Assembly (NCBI GenBank): GCA_016778825.1
Contig: JADHOU010000014.1
Coordinates: 1 to 14,340 of the forward strand
Length of the DNA stretch: 14,340 bases
Direction: 5' to 3'
Source of the DNA: Candidatus Puniceispirillum sp.
Lineage (GTDB): Bacteria; Pseudomonadota; Alphaproteobacteria; Puniceispirillales; Puniceispirillaceae
Below the pieces are notes generated by a model that made no database searches, was not told the origin of the DNA, and was given only the letters and a program-made list of their open reading frames with translations. Position numbers and translations under genes: made by a program. Positions 6,623 through 14,231 of this stretch are shown piece by piece. Position 1 is the first letter of the stretch, and each line of letters begins with the position of its first letter.

Positions 6623-7837
6623 ATGACAAATGCCAAACCAATTCTGGGTCAGCATGCGCTTGATGGTGTCAAGGTGATTGATTTGACCCGTGTTCTAGGC
6701 GGGCCTTATGCAACGCAGATTCTTGCCGATCATGGCGCCGATATCATCAAGATTGAATCGGCAGCCGGTGATGAGGTTCGTGGTTGGGGGCCGCCTTTTG
6801 CGCGTGATATGGCGTCCTATTTCATTAATGTGAACCGGAATAAAAAATCGGTTGTGATCGACCTTGCCAGCGCGCCGGGGCGCGATCTTCTGCTACGGCT
6901 TCTTGAAGATGCCGATGTGCTGATTGATAATTTCAAAACCGGCACGCTGGAAAAATGGGGCATTGGCTATGAGGCGGTTTTAAAACACCGATTCCCACGG
7001 CTTGTGCATTGCCGGATTTCGGGCTTTGGTGAGGCAGGGCCGCTTGGCGGTGCGCCCGGATATGACGCTGTGGTTCAGGCAATGACCGGCATGATGTCGA
7101 TTAACGGCATGGCCGAAAGCGGCTCGGTTCGCCTTGGCGCGCCAATTGTTGATATGGGAACCGGGCTTTATTGCGTGATCGGCATTTTGATGGCGCTTCA
7201 CGAACGCCAGAATTCAGGCCTTGGCCAATATATTGATATGACGCTTTATGATTCGGCGCTGGCGCTGATGCATCCGCATAATGCCAATTATTTTCTTAGC
7301 AAGAAACCCGGAACTGCTACCGGCAATTCGCATCCAAATATTTCGCCCTATGATAAATATGCAACCGCGACAAATGACATTTTCATTGGCATTGGTAATA
7401 ACCGCGCATTTCGGCGTTTCTGTGATGCGCTTGGCGAAAGTGAAATTGCCGATGATCCGCGCTTTACCGATAATGCCGATCGTGTTGTCAATCGCGCCGC
7501 ATTGACCGATCTTTTGACAGCGGCATTGGCCAAGGTTGATGGCGCGTCATTTGCCGAAACTTTGCTTGCTGCCGGTGTGCCAGCTGGTCCGGTTCGTAAT
7601 ATTGAGGAAGCTTTGTTGCACCCGCAAACTGCCGAGCGCGGAATGGTGCTTGAAAAAGATGGCTATCAGGGGTTGGCATCACCGATCAAATTCAGCCGGT
7701 CAAGCGATGTTGGCGTGGCGTGTTTGCCACCAATGCTTGGCGAACATACGCGTGCGGTGCTTGGTGCGGCGGGGCTTGATGACGCTGAAATTGACGGCCT
7801 GATCGCTGCTGGTACGGTTGTTCAGGCTGATGGCTAA
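6623..7837 (+). CDS. CaiB/BaiF family (class III) CoA transferase
   Basis: 404-residue family III CoA transferase, normal full length. Such enzymes move CoA between a donor thioester and a free carboxylic acid through an aspartyl-CoA intermediate. The N-terminal segment VIDLTRVLGGPYATQILADHG and the KIESAAGDEVRGW segment (43-55) are typical. So are the NRNKKSVVIDL stretch and RISGFGEAGP (131-140). The expected catalytic aspartate is D177 in GAPIVDMGTGLY. The ATG at 6623 has GGAG 8 bases upstream and lies 45 bases after the dehydrogenase stop, which suggests one operon. It probably activates the acid that the neighbouring dehydrogenase and hydratase then process. The family does not reveal its substrate by motif. 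A second member lies near the right end of the window. Confidence 0.92.
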   Translation: MTNAKPILGQHALDGVKVIDLTRVLGGPYATQILADHGADIIKIESAAGDEVRGWGPPFARDMASYFINVNRNKKSVVIDLASAPGRDLLLRLLEDADVLIDNFKTGTLEKWGIGYEAVLKHRFPRLVHCRISGFGEAGPLGGAPGYDAVVQAMTGMMSINGMAESGSVRLGAPIVDMGTGLYCVIGILMALHERQNSGLGQYIDMTLYDSALALMHPHNANYFLSKKPGTATGNSHPNISPYDKYATATNDIFIGIGNNRAFRRFCDALGESEIADDPRFTDNADRVVNRAALTDLLTAALAKVDGASFAETLLAAGVPAGPVRNIEEALLHPQTAERGMVLEKDGYQGLASPIKFSRSSDVGVACLPPMLGEHTRAVLGAAGLDDAEIDGLIAAGTVVQADG

Positions 7838-7887
7838 ATCGCCATTTTTGATAATGATAATTTATGACGTTTCAAAGGGGTCAGCAG

Positions 7888-8844
7888 TTGACAAAATCAA
7901 GTTCTAAAAACATGAATGTGCCACGCATCGCCATTGTTGGCGCAGGCGCAATGGGGTCGGTCTATGCAGGGCTGTTCGCCGAAGCGGGATATCAAACATC
8001 AGTTGTTGATCTTTGGCAGGAACATATTACCGCCATCGGCAAAACGGGTCTTCATTTAGAAGGTGCGAGTGGTGACCGGGTTATCGGCGGAATTACCGCG
8101 GTTCATCAGATTGCCGATCTTGGCTCGATTGATCTTTATGTGATTGCGACTAAGGCCAATGGCGTTGGGGGGGCTGCGGCGGAAATTGCCAAAGTCATGC
8201 AGCCGGATTCGCTGGTTTTGACGATCCAGAATGGGCTTGGCGCTGGCGAGAGGATTGCCCAATATATGCCAACCGATAATGTGTTGCTTGGCGTTGCTGA
8301 AGGCTTTGGTGCTTCAATCAAGGGTCCGGGTCATATTCATCACAATGCGATGCGGCAAATCCGGATTGGTGAAATGGATGGCGGCATGACAGATCGGCTG
8401 GTCTGGGTTGAATCGCTTTGGCAGGATGCCGGTTTCAAGGCAACCGCTTTTGCTGATATTCATCAACTTGTTTGGGAAAAATTCATCTGCAATGTAATGT
8501 GCAGCGCGCCATCGGTGGCGTTTGACTGTACGATTGGTGAGCTTTTCAATGATGAAGATAGGCGAATTGTTGCGCTTGGCTGTATGCTTGAAGCCTATGA
8601 AATTGGGCTGGCAAAAAAGATTGCCTTTTCCTTTGATGACGCGGTTGCCTATGGGATTAAATTTGCGGCTGATATGCCCAATGCTAGCCCGTCAATGCGG
8701 CTTGACCATCTTGCTGGCAAGCGATCCGAAATCGATGCCATCAATGGTATGGTGCCGGTGCTCGGGCGTGAGATGGGAATCAAGACGCCCTATAATGACA
8801 CATTAGTGGCGTTGGTGCGGGCGCGCGAAGCCAGCTTTGCCTAG
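7888..8844 (+). CDS. Ketopantoate reductase family (PanE/ApbA) dehydrogenase
   Basis: NAD(P)H-dependent 2-keto acid reductase fold. The dinucleotide-binding motif IVGAGAMGSVYAG lies at residues 16-28, counting from a TTG start. The family lysine is K89 (ATKAN) and the QNG asparagine is N115. The C-terminal helical domain has K198 and N202 in WEKFICN, and E281 in SEIDAING. Compared with E. coli PanE, the second asparagine of the KxxxNxxxN pattern is serine (S206). This casts some doubt on true ketopantoate reduction. An ATG at 7864 is in frame but has no ribosome binding site. The TTG at 7888 has AAAGGGG 7 bases upstream, so I chose it; an ATG at 7912 is also possible. It follows the CoA transferase by 50 bases, probably in the same operon. 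It could reduce another 2-keto acid. Confidence 0.85.
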   Translation: MTKSSSKNMNVPRIAIVGAGAMGSVYAGLFAEAGYQTSVVDLWQEHITAIGKTGLHLEGASGDRVIGGITAVHQIADLGSIDLYVIATKANGVGGAAAEIAKVMQPDSLVLTIQNGLGAGERIAQYMPTDNVLLGVAEGFGASIKGPGHIHHNAMRQIRIGEMDGGMTDRLVWVESLWQDAGFKATAFADIHQLVWEKFICNVMCSAPSVAFDCTIGELFNDEDRRIVALGCMLEAYEIGLAKKIAFSFDDAVAYGIKFAADMPNASPSMRLDHLAGKRSEIDAINGMVPVLGREMGIKTPYNDTLVALVRAREASFA

Positions 8845-8854
8845 CAACGGAGCG

Positions 8855-8873
8855 TGGCCTTCGCCAGTCTTTA
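8855..8873 (+). terminator. Possible short terminator hairpin
   Basis: TGGC-CTTC-GCCA forms a tight four-pair hairpin, followed by GTCTTTAT. It lies in the 41-base gap between the convergent reductase and TPP-enzyme genes. The stem is short and the T run is interrupted, so this is only a weak candidate. Confidence 0.22.
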
Positions 8874-8885
8874 TCATATTGTTTG

Positions 8886-10502
8886 CTAAAGTTTCATGGG
8901 TATGAATTTTGGTGCGGCCTGCCCATCAATCAACACATTCAACACGGTTGGCCCCCGCGTTGCGCTGGCGGTGCGAAGCGCGGCATCCAGATCATCATCT
9001 GGCCCCACATTTCGTCCTTGTGCGCCAAGCCCGATCGCGGCCGCGGCATAATCGGCCTTTTCATCAAGATCGCAGCCATAGACGCGATCTGGCCCATAGG
9101 TGTCAATCTGGATTTGCACCTCGGCATTCCAGCGATAATCATTGCCAATGATTGCTGTGATATTGGCGTTTGTTCTGACCGCGGTATGGATTTCACCAAG
9201 ATAGAAACCCGCGGTTCCATCACCCATGACCAGAAAAATTTTGGCATTAGGGCAGGCAATGCTGGCACCAATCGCATAGGCAATGCCGCCACCAATCGCA
9301 CCTGATGGTCCATTGATCATGCGGCGTGGGGCAATGCAGCCGGCCTGTACCCATTGACAGAATTCGCCGCCATCGGCGATGAGAATTGGTGATGCCGCCT
9401 GATTGATGGCAGATTGTAATTGCTTGGTAAGCGCGGCCGGATGACGGCCTTGATCGCCTGCCTGCCATGCAAGGCGGCGGGTGATTGATGTGGTGACTGC
9501 AGCTGGCCAATTGGCATCACAAACCGTAATTTGCTGATCGGTAATCGCTTTGGCAAGCTGGGTCATGCTGGCGGGAATATTGCCGGTGCGGATTAGCGTG
9601 ATTGGATTATCGTCATGGGCTGGCATCGGCGCAGTTTGATCATCGGTCAGGATCGAGATGATCGGCGTGTTTTTGGTGATGCGGCCGCTTGCATGAAGGC
9701 CGGTTGAATAATCGGCCAGCTTGCCAAGATAAATAATCAGATCGGCCGATTTCAATGCCGCGGTTAAATCGCCATAAAAACTATCGGACAGGCCGCGTGC
9801 CGATTCAAGACAGATAATCGGCAATCCTAATGCTGCCTCAAGCGCGGTATTGGCGGCTGGCTGGCGGGTACGATTTGCCTGCGGCCCGGTCATGACAAGC
9901 GGATGTTTGGCCGCATCAATCGCCTTGATGACGGTTTCAAGATCGCTTTGGCGCATGGCACTGGCTGGCGGCAAGCTTACTTGCTTGGCAGCGTCAAGGC
10001 CAGTTGTTTGCGATAAAAGATCAAAGGCAAGTGCCAGATGTGTTGGGCCGGGGGTGCCGCCAAGAGCGGTTGCAATACAATGATCCAAATCAGATAAAAT
10101 TGCCGCAGCATTCAGTGGCCTTGCCGAATATTTGGTGATTGGCGCGGTGATCGCGCATTGATCAAGCTCTTGAAAGCCGCCGCGTCCATCCATGCCAATA
10201 CCGGCATCACCGCTGATAAGCAAGATCGGGGTTTCTGATCGCGCTGCCGAGTAAAGTGCTGATACCGCGTTCAGCAATCCGGGCCCTGCTGTTACCAGTG
10301 CCACGCCAAGCTTGCCTGATAGCTGGGCATAGGCTTCGGCCATATAGACAGCGGCGCCTTCATGGCGGGTATGGATGATGCGGATATTCGCATCAATACA
10401 TGCATCATAAAGCGGCATGATCTGATTGCCGGAAAGGCTGAAAATTACCTCAACCCCGTTATTGGCAAGCGTTTGAATAAGAGCAGAAGAAGCTGAAGAC
10501 AT
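8886..10502 (-). CDS. Thiamine-diphosphate enzyme, acetolactate synthase / hydroxyacyl-CoA lyase-like
   Basis: 538-residue TPP enzyme with the three-domain POX/ALS layout. The N-terminal pyrimidine-binding domain has the catalytic glutamate E48 in TRHEGAAVYMAEAYAQ. The middle domain spans about residues 185-320. The C-terminal diphosphate-binding domain has GDG (427-429), a 24-residue spacing and N454 in GND, the classic metal/TPP motif. The segment GGFQELDQ (108-115) recalls both oxalyl-CoA decarboxylase and 2-hydroxyacyl-CoA lyase. I do not recognise a specific subfamily. The upstream extension to a TTG at 10550 looks unnatural, so ATG 10502 is used, though it has only a weak GAG upstream. 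It is the only minus-strand gene in the right half, divergent from the dehydratase. It may cleave or condense a 2-keto acid or a 2-hydroxyacyl-CoA. Confidence 0.85.
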   Translation of the reverse strand: MSSASSALIQTLANNGVEVIFSLSGNQIMPLYDACIDANIRIIHTRHEGAAVYMAEAYAQLSGKLGVALVTAGPGLLNAVSALYSAARSETPILLISGDAGIGMDGRGGFQELDQCAITAPITKYSARPLNAAAILSDLDHCIATALGGTPGPTHLALAFDLLSQTTGLDAAKQVSLPPASAMRQSDLETVIKAIDAAKHPLVMTGPQANRTRQPAANTALEAALGLPIICLESARGLSDSFYGDLTAALKSADLIIYLGKLADYSTGLHASGRITKNTPIISILTDDQTAPMPAHDDNPITLIRTGNIPASMTQLAKAITDQQITVCDANWPAAVTTSITRRLAWQAGDQGRHPAALTKQLQSAINQAASPILIADGGEFCQWVQAGCIAPRRMINGPSGAIGGGIAYAIGASIACPNAKIFLVMGDGTAGFYLGEIHTAVRTNANITAIIGNDYRWNAEVQIQIDTYGPDRVYGCDLDEKADYAAAAIGLGAQGRNVGPDDDLDAALRTASATRGPTVLNVLIDGQAAPKFIPMKL

Positions 10503-10538
10503 TGCAGGACTCGATAAAAACTGGAAATGCCATTGTCG

Positions 10539-10544
10539 TTTATA
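10539..10544 (-). promoter_or_regulatory. Candidate -10 box for the TPP-enzyme gene
   Basis: Read on the minus strand this is TATAAA, 36 bases upstream of the ATG at 10502. No convincing -35 box stands at the standard distance. The -35 region would fall within the perfect inverted repeat at 10558-10582, so a regulated promoter is plausible. Confidence 0.3.
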
Positions 10545-10557
10545 GGACAAGGTTGAG

Positions 10558-10582
10558 GCAAAGCTTGGCTCATTGGCTTTGC
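10558..10582. promoter_or_regulatory. Perfect inverted repeat, candidate operator
   Basis: GCAAAGC and GCTTTGC are perfect 7-base inverted copies separated by 11 bases, with arm centres 18 bases apart. The pair sits in the 197-base divergent region between the TPP-enzyme and dehydratase genes. Arm spacing near two helical turns suits a dimeric regulator. No regulator gene is adjacent. The structure could also form a hairpin in RNA. Confidence 0.4.
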
Positions 10583-10660
10583 GCTATCAAGTGAAAAGCG
10601 TTTGGCTAATCAATTGCTGGCGAATGGGTGAAAAAACTGCAAACCAGATTGCCCATTCCT

Positions 10661-10669
10661 TGCTATAGT
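10661..10669 (+). promoter_or_regulatory. Candidate extended -10 promoter of the dehydratase gene
   Basis: TGCTATAGT combines the TGn extension with a good -10 hexamer (TATAGT), 30 bases before the ATG at 10700. No strong -35 hexamer is seen at the standard distance. An extended -10 promoter would not need one. Confidence 0.35.
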
Positions 10670-10699
10670 TTTCTAATTATCTAATTCGTGAGGCATAAA

Positions 10700-12427
10700 A
10701 TGAGCGACCAGCAAAAAGGTATGAAGCGCGGCCTAACCCGATATGGCGATGAGGCATTCTCGCTTTATCTTCGCAAGGCCTTTATCAAGGCAATGGGCTA
10801 TAGCGATGATGCGCTGGCGCGTCCGGTGATTGGCATTGCCAACACCTATTCCGATTATAATGCCTGCCATGCCAATGTGCCAAAACTGGTCGAGGCGGTG
10901 AAACGCGGGGTTATGCTTGCCGGTGGCTTGCCAATGGAATTTCCGACAATTTCATTGCATGAGGCTTTTGCCTTTCCAACCAGCATGTATTTCCGCAATC
11001 TGATGGCAATGGATACCGAAGAAATGATCGGCGCCCTGCCAATGGATGCTTGTGTGCTGATTGGTGGCTGCGACAAAACCGTGCCAGCCCAACTTATGGC
11101 GGCTGCCAGTTCCGATGTACCAGCCATTCAGCTTGTCACTGGTCCGATGCTGTCGGGAACCGTTGGTGATCAGCGCGTTGGTGCCTGTACCGATTGCCGC
11201 CGGTTCTGGGGCGATTATCGTGGTGGGCGCATAAATGATGCCGAGATTAATGAAATTGAAGGCAAGCTGGTGCCAACTGCTGGAACATGCGGGGTGATGG
11301 GAACGGCAAGCACAATGGCCTGCATGACCGAAGCGCTTGGCATGATGTTGCCGGGTGGTGCGACAATTCCGGCGGTGGCGGCTGACCGGTTGCGCCATGC
11401 CGAAATGGTTGGCGCGCGGGCGATGGCCTTGGCGGCAGACCAAATACGCCCGTCGCAGATTATGACACCAAAATCATTTGAAAATGCTTTGCGGGTGTTG
11501 CTGGCAATTGGAGGATCAACCAATGGCATTATCCATTTGACCGCGATGGCAGGACGGCTTGGCATCGAGGTTGATTTGCCCGCCTTTGATGCGCTTGGTG
11601 CGGATACGCCGGTGCTTGTTGATCTAAAGCCAAATGGCCAATTCTATATGGATGATCTGCACCGCGCCGGTGGTATGGCACCAATCCTGCGCGCGCTAAA
11701 GCCGCTTTTGCATCTTGATTGCCTGACGGTCACGGGGCGAACGCTTGGCGAAGAAATTGACGCGATGCCAGCGGCCTTTCCGCAAATGGTGGTTCGAAGT
11801 CTTCATGATCCGATTCATGCTGGCGGTGGCATCGCCTTTTTGCGTGGCAATCTGGCCGGGGATGGGGCAATTATCAAACAATCGGCCTGTTCACCTGATT
11901 TATTAACGCATCAGGGGCCGGCAATGGTTTTTGATTCATTGGAAGATCTGGCGGATCGTATTGATATGGCCGATTTGAATGTTACCAAAGACAGTGTTTT
12001 GATCCTTCGAAATGCCGGGCCGAAAGGCGCGCCGGGCATGCCCGAGGCAGGCTATATTCCGATCCCGAAAAAACTGGCAACAGCCGGGGTCAAGGATATG
12101 GTTCGGATATCGGATTGCAGGATGAGTGGTACCGCCTTTGGAACTATTGTTCTTCATGCCAGCCCCGAGGCCGCGATTGGGGGGGCATTGGCGCTGGTTG
12201 AAACGGGTGATCAAATCCGGCTTGATGTGCCAAATCGCAGACTCGAACTGCTGGTGCCTGATAATGAAATTGAACGCCGCCGCGCCAATTGGCAGCCGCC
12301 GGCAACGGTGAAGGCCGATCGCGGCTATAAAAAACTATATATGGATCAGGTCAATCAGGCAGGCGAAGGGGTTGATTTCGACTTTATGACAAAGCGCCCC
12401 TTTACCGCAAAAACGCCAATTTCGTAG
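10700..12427 (+). CDS. IlvD/Edd family dehydratase, sugar-acid (arabinonate-type) subgroup
   Basis: 575-residue iron-sulfur dehydratase. From memory of Rhizobium L-arabinonate dehydratase (ligands C59, C127, C200; catalytic S480), the equivalents here are C56 in NACH, C124 in GGCDKTVP, C197 in GTCGVMG and S476 in RMSGTAFG. K126 stands for the carbamylated metal-site lysine. The segment GACTDCRRFWGDYRGG (161-176) is typical of the sugar-acid subgroup and not of the valine/isoleucine IlvD. The enzyme should remove water from an aldonic or similar 2,3-dihydroxy acid to give a 2-keto-3-deoxy acid. SDGRMSGT is SDCRMSGT here, a minor oddity. GTG 10688 is in frame, but GAGG at 10690-10693 serves ATG 10700 with six bases between them. 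It is divergent from the TPP-enzyme gene. The substrate is unknown. Confidence 0.92.
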   Translation: MSDQQKGMKRGLTRYGDEAFSLYLRKAFIKAMGYSDDALARPVIGIANTYSDYNACHANVPKLVEAVKRGVMLAGGLPMEFPTISLHEAFAFPTSMYFRNLMAMDTEEMIGALPMDACVLIGGCDKTVPAQLMAAASSDVPAIQLVTGPMLSGTVGDQRVGACTDCRRFWGDYRGGRINDAEINEIEGKLVPTAGTCGVMGTASTMACMTEALGMMLPGGATIPAVAADRLRHAEMVGARAMALAADQIRPSQIMTPKSFENALRVLLAIGGSTNGIIHLTAMAGRLGIEVDLPAFDALGADTPVLVDLKPNGQFYMDDLHRAGGMAPILRALKPLLHLDCLTVTGRTLGEEIDAMPAAFPQMVVRSLHDPIHAGGGIAFLRGNLAGDGAIIKQSACSPDLLTHQGPAMVFDSLEDLADRIDMADLNVTKDSVLILRNAGPKGAPGMPEAGYIPIPKKLATAGVKDMVRISDCRMSGTAFGTIVLHASPEAAIGGALALVETGDQIRLDVPNRRLELLVPDNEIERRRANWQPPATVKADRGYKKLYMDQVNQAGEGVDFDFMTKRPFTAKTPIS

Positions 12428-12658
12428 CCGATTGGTAATGACGCTATCAGCGTTCAGATACCGTTAATAACTTGTTTTTTTCCATTTGTTGTCGTTAATT
12501 TAAGAGATCAAAAGACCTGAAATGCAATATTTGACAAGCATGAATTTAGGCTAAATAGTATACAACAATGATTATTTAAAATACAATTCAACGGCATTTG
12601 ATCACGAATATCTCGCGCGGGCGCTGGTTCTGGCGTTCAATAACAACCATCGGACGAA
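12428..12658 (+). promoter_or_regulatory. AT-rich leader with candidate promoter and GntR-like palindrome
   Basis: This 231-base region has no gene. A perfect -35 hexamer TTGACA (12531-12536) is followed by TAAATA (12552-12557, 15-base spacer) or TAGTAT (12556-12561, 19-base spacer). Neither spacing is ideal. TAGTATACAA (12556-12565) is one mismatch from the palindrome TTGTATACAA. Its GT-AT-AC core resembles operators of FadR/VanR-type GntR regulators, and it would overlap the -10 region. A T7 run at about 12475-12481 follows the dehydratase gene, but no good stem stands directly before it. Confidence 0.35.
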
Positions 12659-12925
12659 ATGGTTAAATCAATGGCTGCTTTTCAGCATCTTGCTGTTGCA
12701 GATGTTGCGTCTATCGGGTTTTGCAGTGGCAGTGGCGTTTCGAATGTAGATAACGAATTTCGGGGCGACAAGCCAATTGAGTTGGTAATCCATTCATCTT
12801 ATGGTGGTGGCGCTGATGTGACCATGCTGATGATGTTGTTTCGGACGCGCCGCGCGCGAAAAGCTGATATGTTTGTCAGCCTTGACAGACTTCACCGTGG
12901 CTTATTTGAAATTTTGCCGATCTGA
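12659..12925 (+). pseudogene. Decayed N-terminal stump of a TctC/Bug-type solute-binding protein
   Basis: An 88-codon frame whose middle reads KPIELVIHSSYGGGADVT. This is the first-strand signature of TctC/Bug periplasmic binding proteins (KPIxLV....GGGxD), which capture carboxylates for tripartite tricarboxylate transporters. The following FRTRRARKADMFVS also fits one TctC subgroup as I remember it. The preceding HLAVADVASIGFCSGSGVSN looks like a signal peptide spoiled by an aspartate in its hydrophobic core. Intact members exceed 300 residues. Here the similarity stops after about residue 75, and the frame ends 14 bases before the next gene's start, so most of the protein is missing. No tctA or tctB membrane genes are present. 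I call it a remnant. A functional small protein is possible but unlikely. Confidence 0.6.
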
Positions 12926-12939
12926 TTGTGGAGACCATT

Positions 12940-14169
12940 ATGACCGACTCATCTAACACCCAAACGAACGCTGGCCAGATTGGGACAAGAACACCGCTTG
13001 CTAGCACGGCCCTAAAAGATTATCTGGTTCTTGACCTCACGCGTGTCCGTTCGGGGCCAACTTGTGTTCGCCAGCTTGCGGATTGGGGCGCCGATGTGAT
13101 CAAGATTGAAACCCCGTCAGATGGCGCCGAGCTTGGTGGGCCACGTCAGGGACCGGATTTTCAGAATCTGCATCGCAATAAGCGCAGCTTGACCTTGAAT
13201 TTGAAAAGTGAAGCTGGCATGAAAATTTTTCGCCAGCTTGCTGATAAGGCCGATGTGATTGTTGAAAATTTCCGCCCTGATGTAAAAACCCGTCTTGGTA
13301 TTGATTACGAAACCTTGTCGAAAACCAACCCGCGTCTTGTCTATGCGTCAATTTCTGGATTTGGTCAGGATGGCCCCTACAGTGGCCGTCCCGGCTTTGA
13401 TCAAATTGCGCAGGGTATGGGTGGCCTGATGTCGATCACCGGCGCACCGGACCAAGGCCCGATGCGGGTTGGCATTCCGATTGCTGATTTATGCGCGGGT
13501 CTATTCGCGGCGCAGGGTGTTTTTATTGCGCTTTTAGAGCGCGCCCATTCGGGTCAGGGACAGTGGGTTCAAACTTCACTTTTGCAGGCGCAGATGTTCA
13601 TGCTGGATTTTCAGGCTGCACGTTACCTGATGGATGGCGATATTGCCAAACAGGCTGGCAATAACCACCCGACCTCAATTCCAACGGGCGTTTTTGAAAC
13701 CAGCGATGGCTATATGAATATCGCGGTTGCTGGAGAAGTGATTTGGGAGAGATTTGCCGCCGCGCTCGGGCGCGAAGATTGGATCAGCAACCCCGATTAC
13801 GCAACTGGTCCTGACCGGTCTAAAAACCGTGACGTGATGAATGCCGAAATCAATGCGATTACGCGCGATAAAACAACCGCGGCATGGATTGATATTTTGA
13901 ATGATGCAGGGGTGCCGGCTGGTGAAATCAATAATATCGGTCAGGCGTTTGAAAATCCGCAGGTCAAGCATCTTGGCTTGGCGCAGCCGGTCAAAAGCCA
14001 TGAGCGCGGCGATACCCATCTTGTTGGCCAGCCAATCATGATGAGCCGGACACCAAGCCATCTTGCCTCGCCGCCGCCACTTGCCGGTGGTCATGCTGAT
14101 GATATTCTATCAACACTTGGTTATAGTGCTGAAGAAATTGTCGCGCTTCGCGACGCCAAGACGATCTAA
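12940..14169 (+). CDS. CaiB/BaiF family (class III) CoA transferase, second copy
   Basis: 409-residue class III CoA transferase of full length. It shows VLDLTRVRSGPTCVRQLADWG (30-50), VIKIETPSDGAELGG (53-67), LHRNKRSLTLNL (77-88), the conserved SISGFGQDGPYSGRPGFD segment (137-154) and the expected catalytic aspartate D183 in GIPIADLCAGLF. It differs from the copy at 6623-7837 throughout, so the two are old paralogues and not a recent duplication. The frame opens at GTG 12928, but TGGAG at 12929-12933 lies six bases before ATG 12940, which I take as the start. It follows the TctC remnant by 14 bases and precedes an enoyl-CoA hydratase gene by 62. It is probably transcribed from the promoter upstream of the remnant. 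The acid it activates is unknown. Confidence 0.92.
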   Translation: MTDSSNTQTNAGQIGTRTPLASTALKDYLVLDLTRVRSGPTCVRQLADWGADVIKIETPSDGAELGGPRQGPDFQNLHRNKRSLTLNLKSEAGMKIFRQLADKADVIVENFRPDVKTRLGIDYETLSKTNPRLVYASISGFGQDGPYSGRPGFDQIAQGMGGLMSITGAPDQGPMRVGIPIADLCAGLFAAQGVFIALLERAHSGQGQWVQTSLLQAQMFMLDFQAARYLMDGDIAKQAGNNHPTSIPTGVFETSDGYMNIAVAGEVIWERFAAALGREDWISNPDYATGPDRSKNRDVMNAEINAITRDKTTAAWIDILNDAGVPAGEINNIGQAFENPQVKHLGLAQPVKSHERGDTHLVGQPIMMSRTPSHLASPPPLAGGHADDILSTLGYSAEEIVALRDAKTI

Positions 14170-14231
14170 ATCAAAGATTTGAAAACCCAGCCCGATTTAC
14201 AAGGCCGACCAATCAAAGGATATGCCGAACC

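Noticed and set aside
8883..9305. Plus-strand ORF of 140 codons antisense to the TPP-enzyme gene
   Set aside because: It mirrors a strongly conserved coding region, has a tryptophan- and isoleucine-rich composition and shows no family motif. It is a shadow ORF.
6623..10502. Oxalate degradation pair (formyl-CoA transferase plus oxalyl-CoA decarboxylase)
   Set aside because: A class III CoA transferase and a TPP enzyme are both present but are on opposite strands and separated by another gene. The TPP enzyme lacks motifs that I could tie specifically to oxalyl-CoA decarboxylase.
11215..11565. Minus-strand ORF opposite the dehydratase
   Set aside because: It is antisense to the catalytic core of the IlvD/Edd gene, with no motif or ribosome binding site support.
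12882..12908. TTGACA at 12882-12887 as a private promoter for the second CoA transferase
   Set aside because: The -35 match is perfect, but no acceptable -10 hexamer lies at 16-18 bases (TTTGAA at 17). It is kept only as an unsupported possibility.
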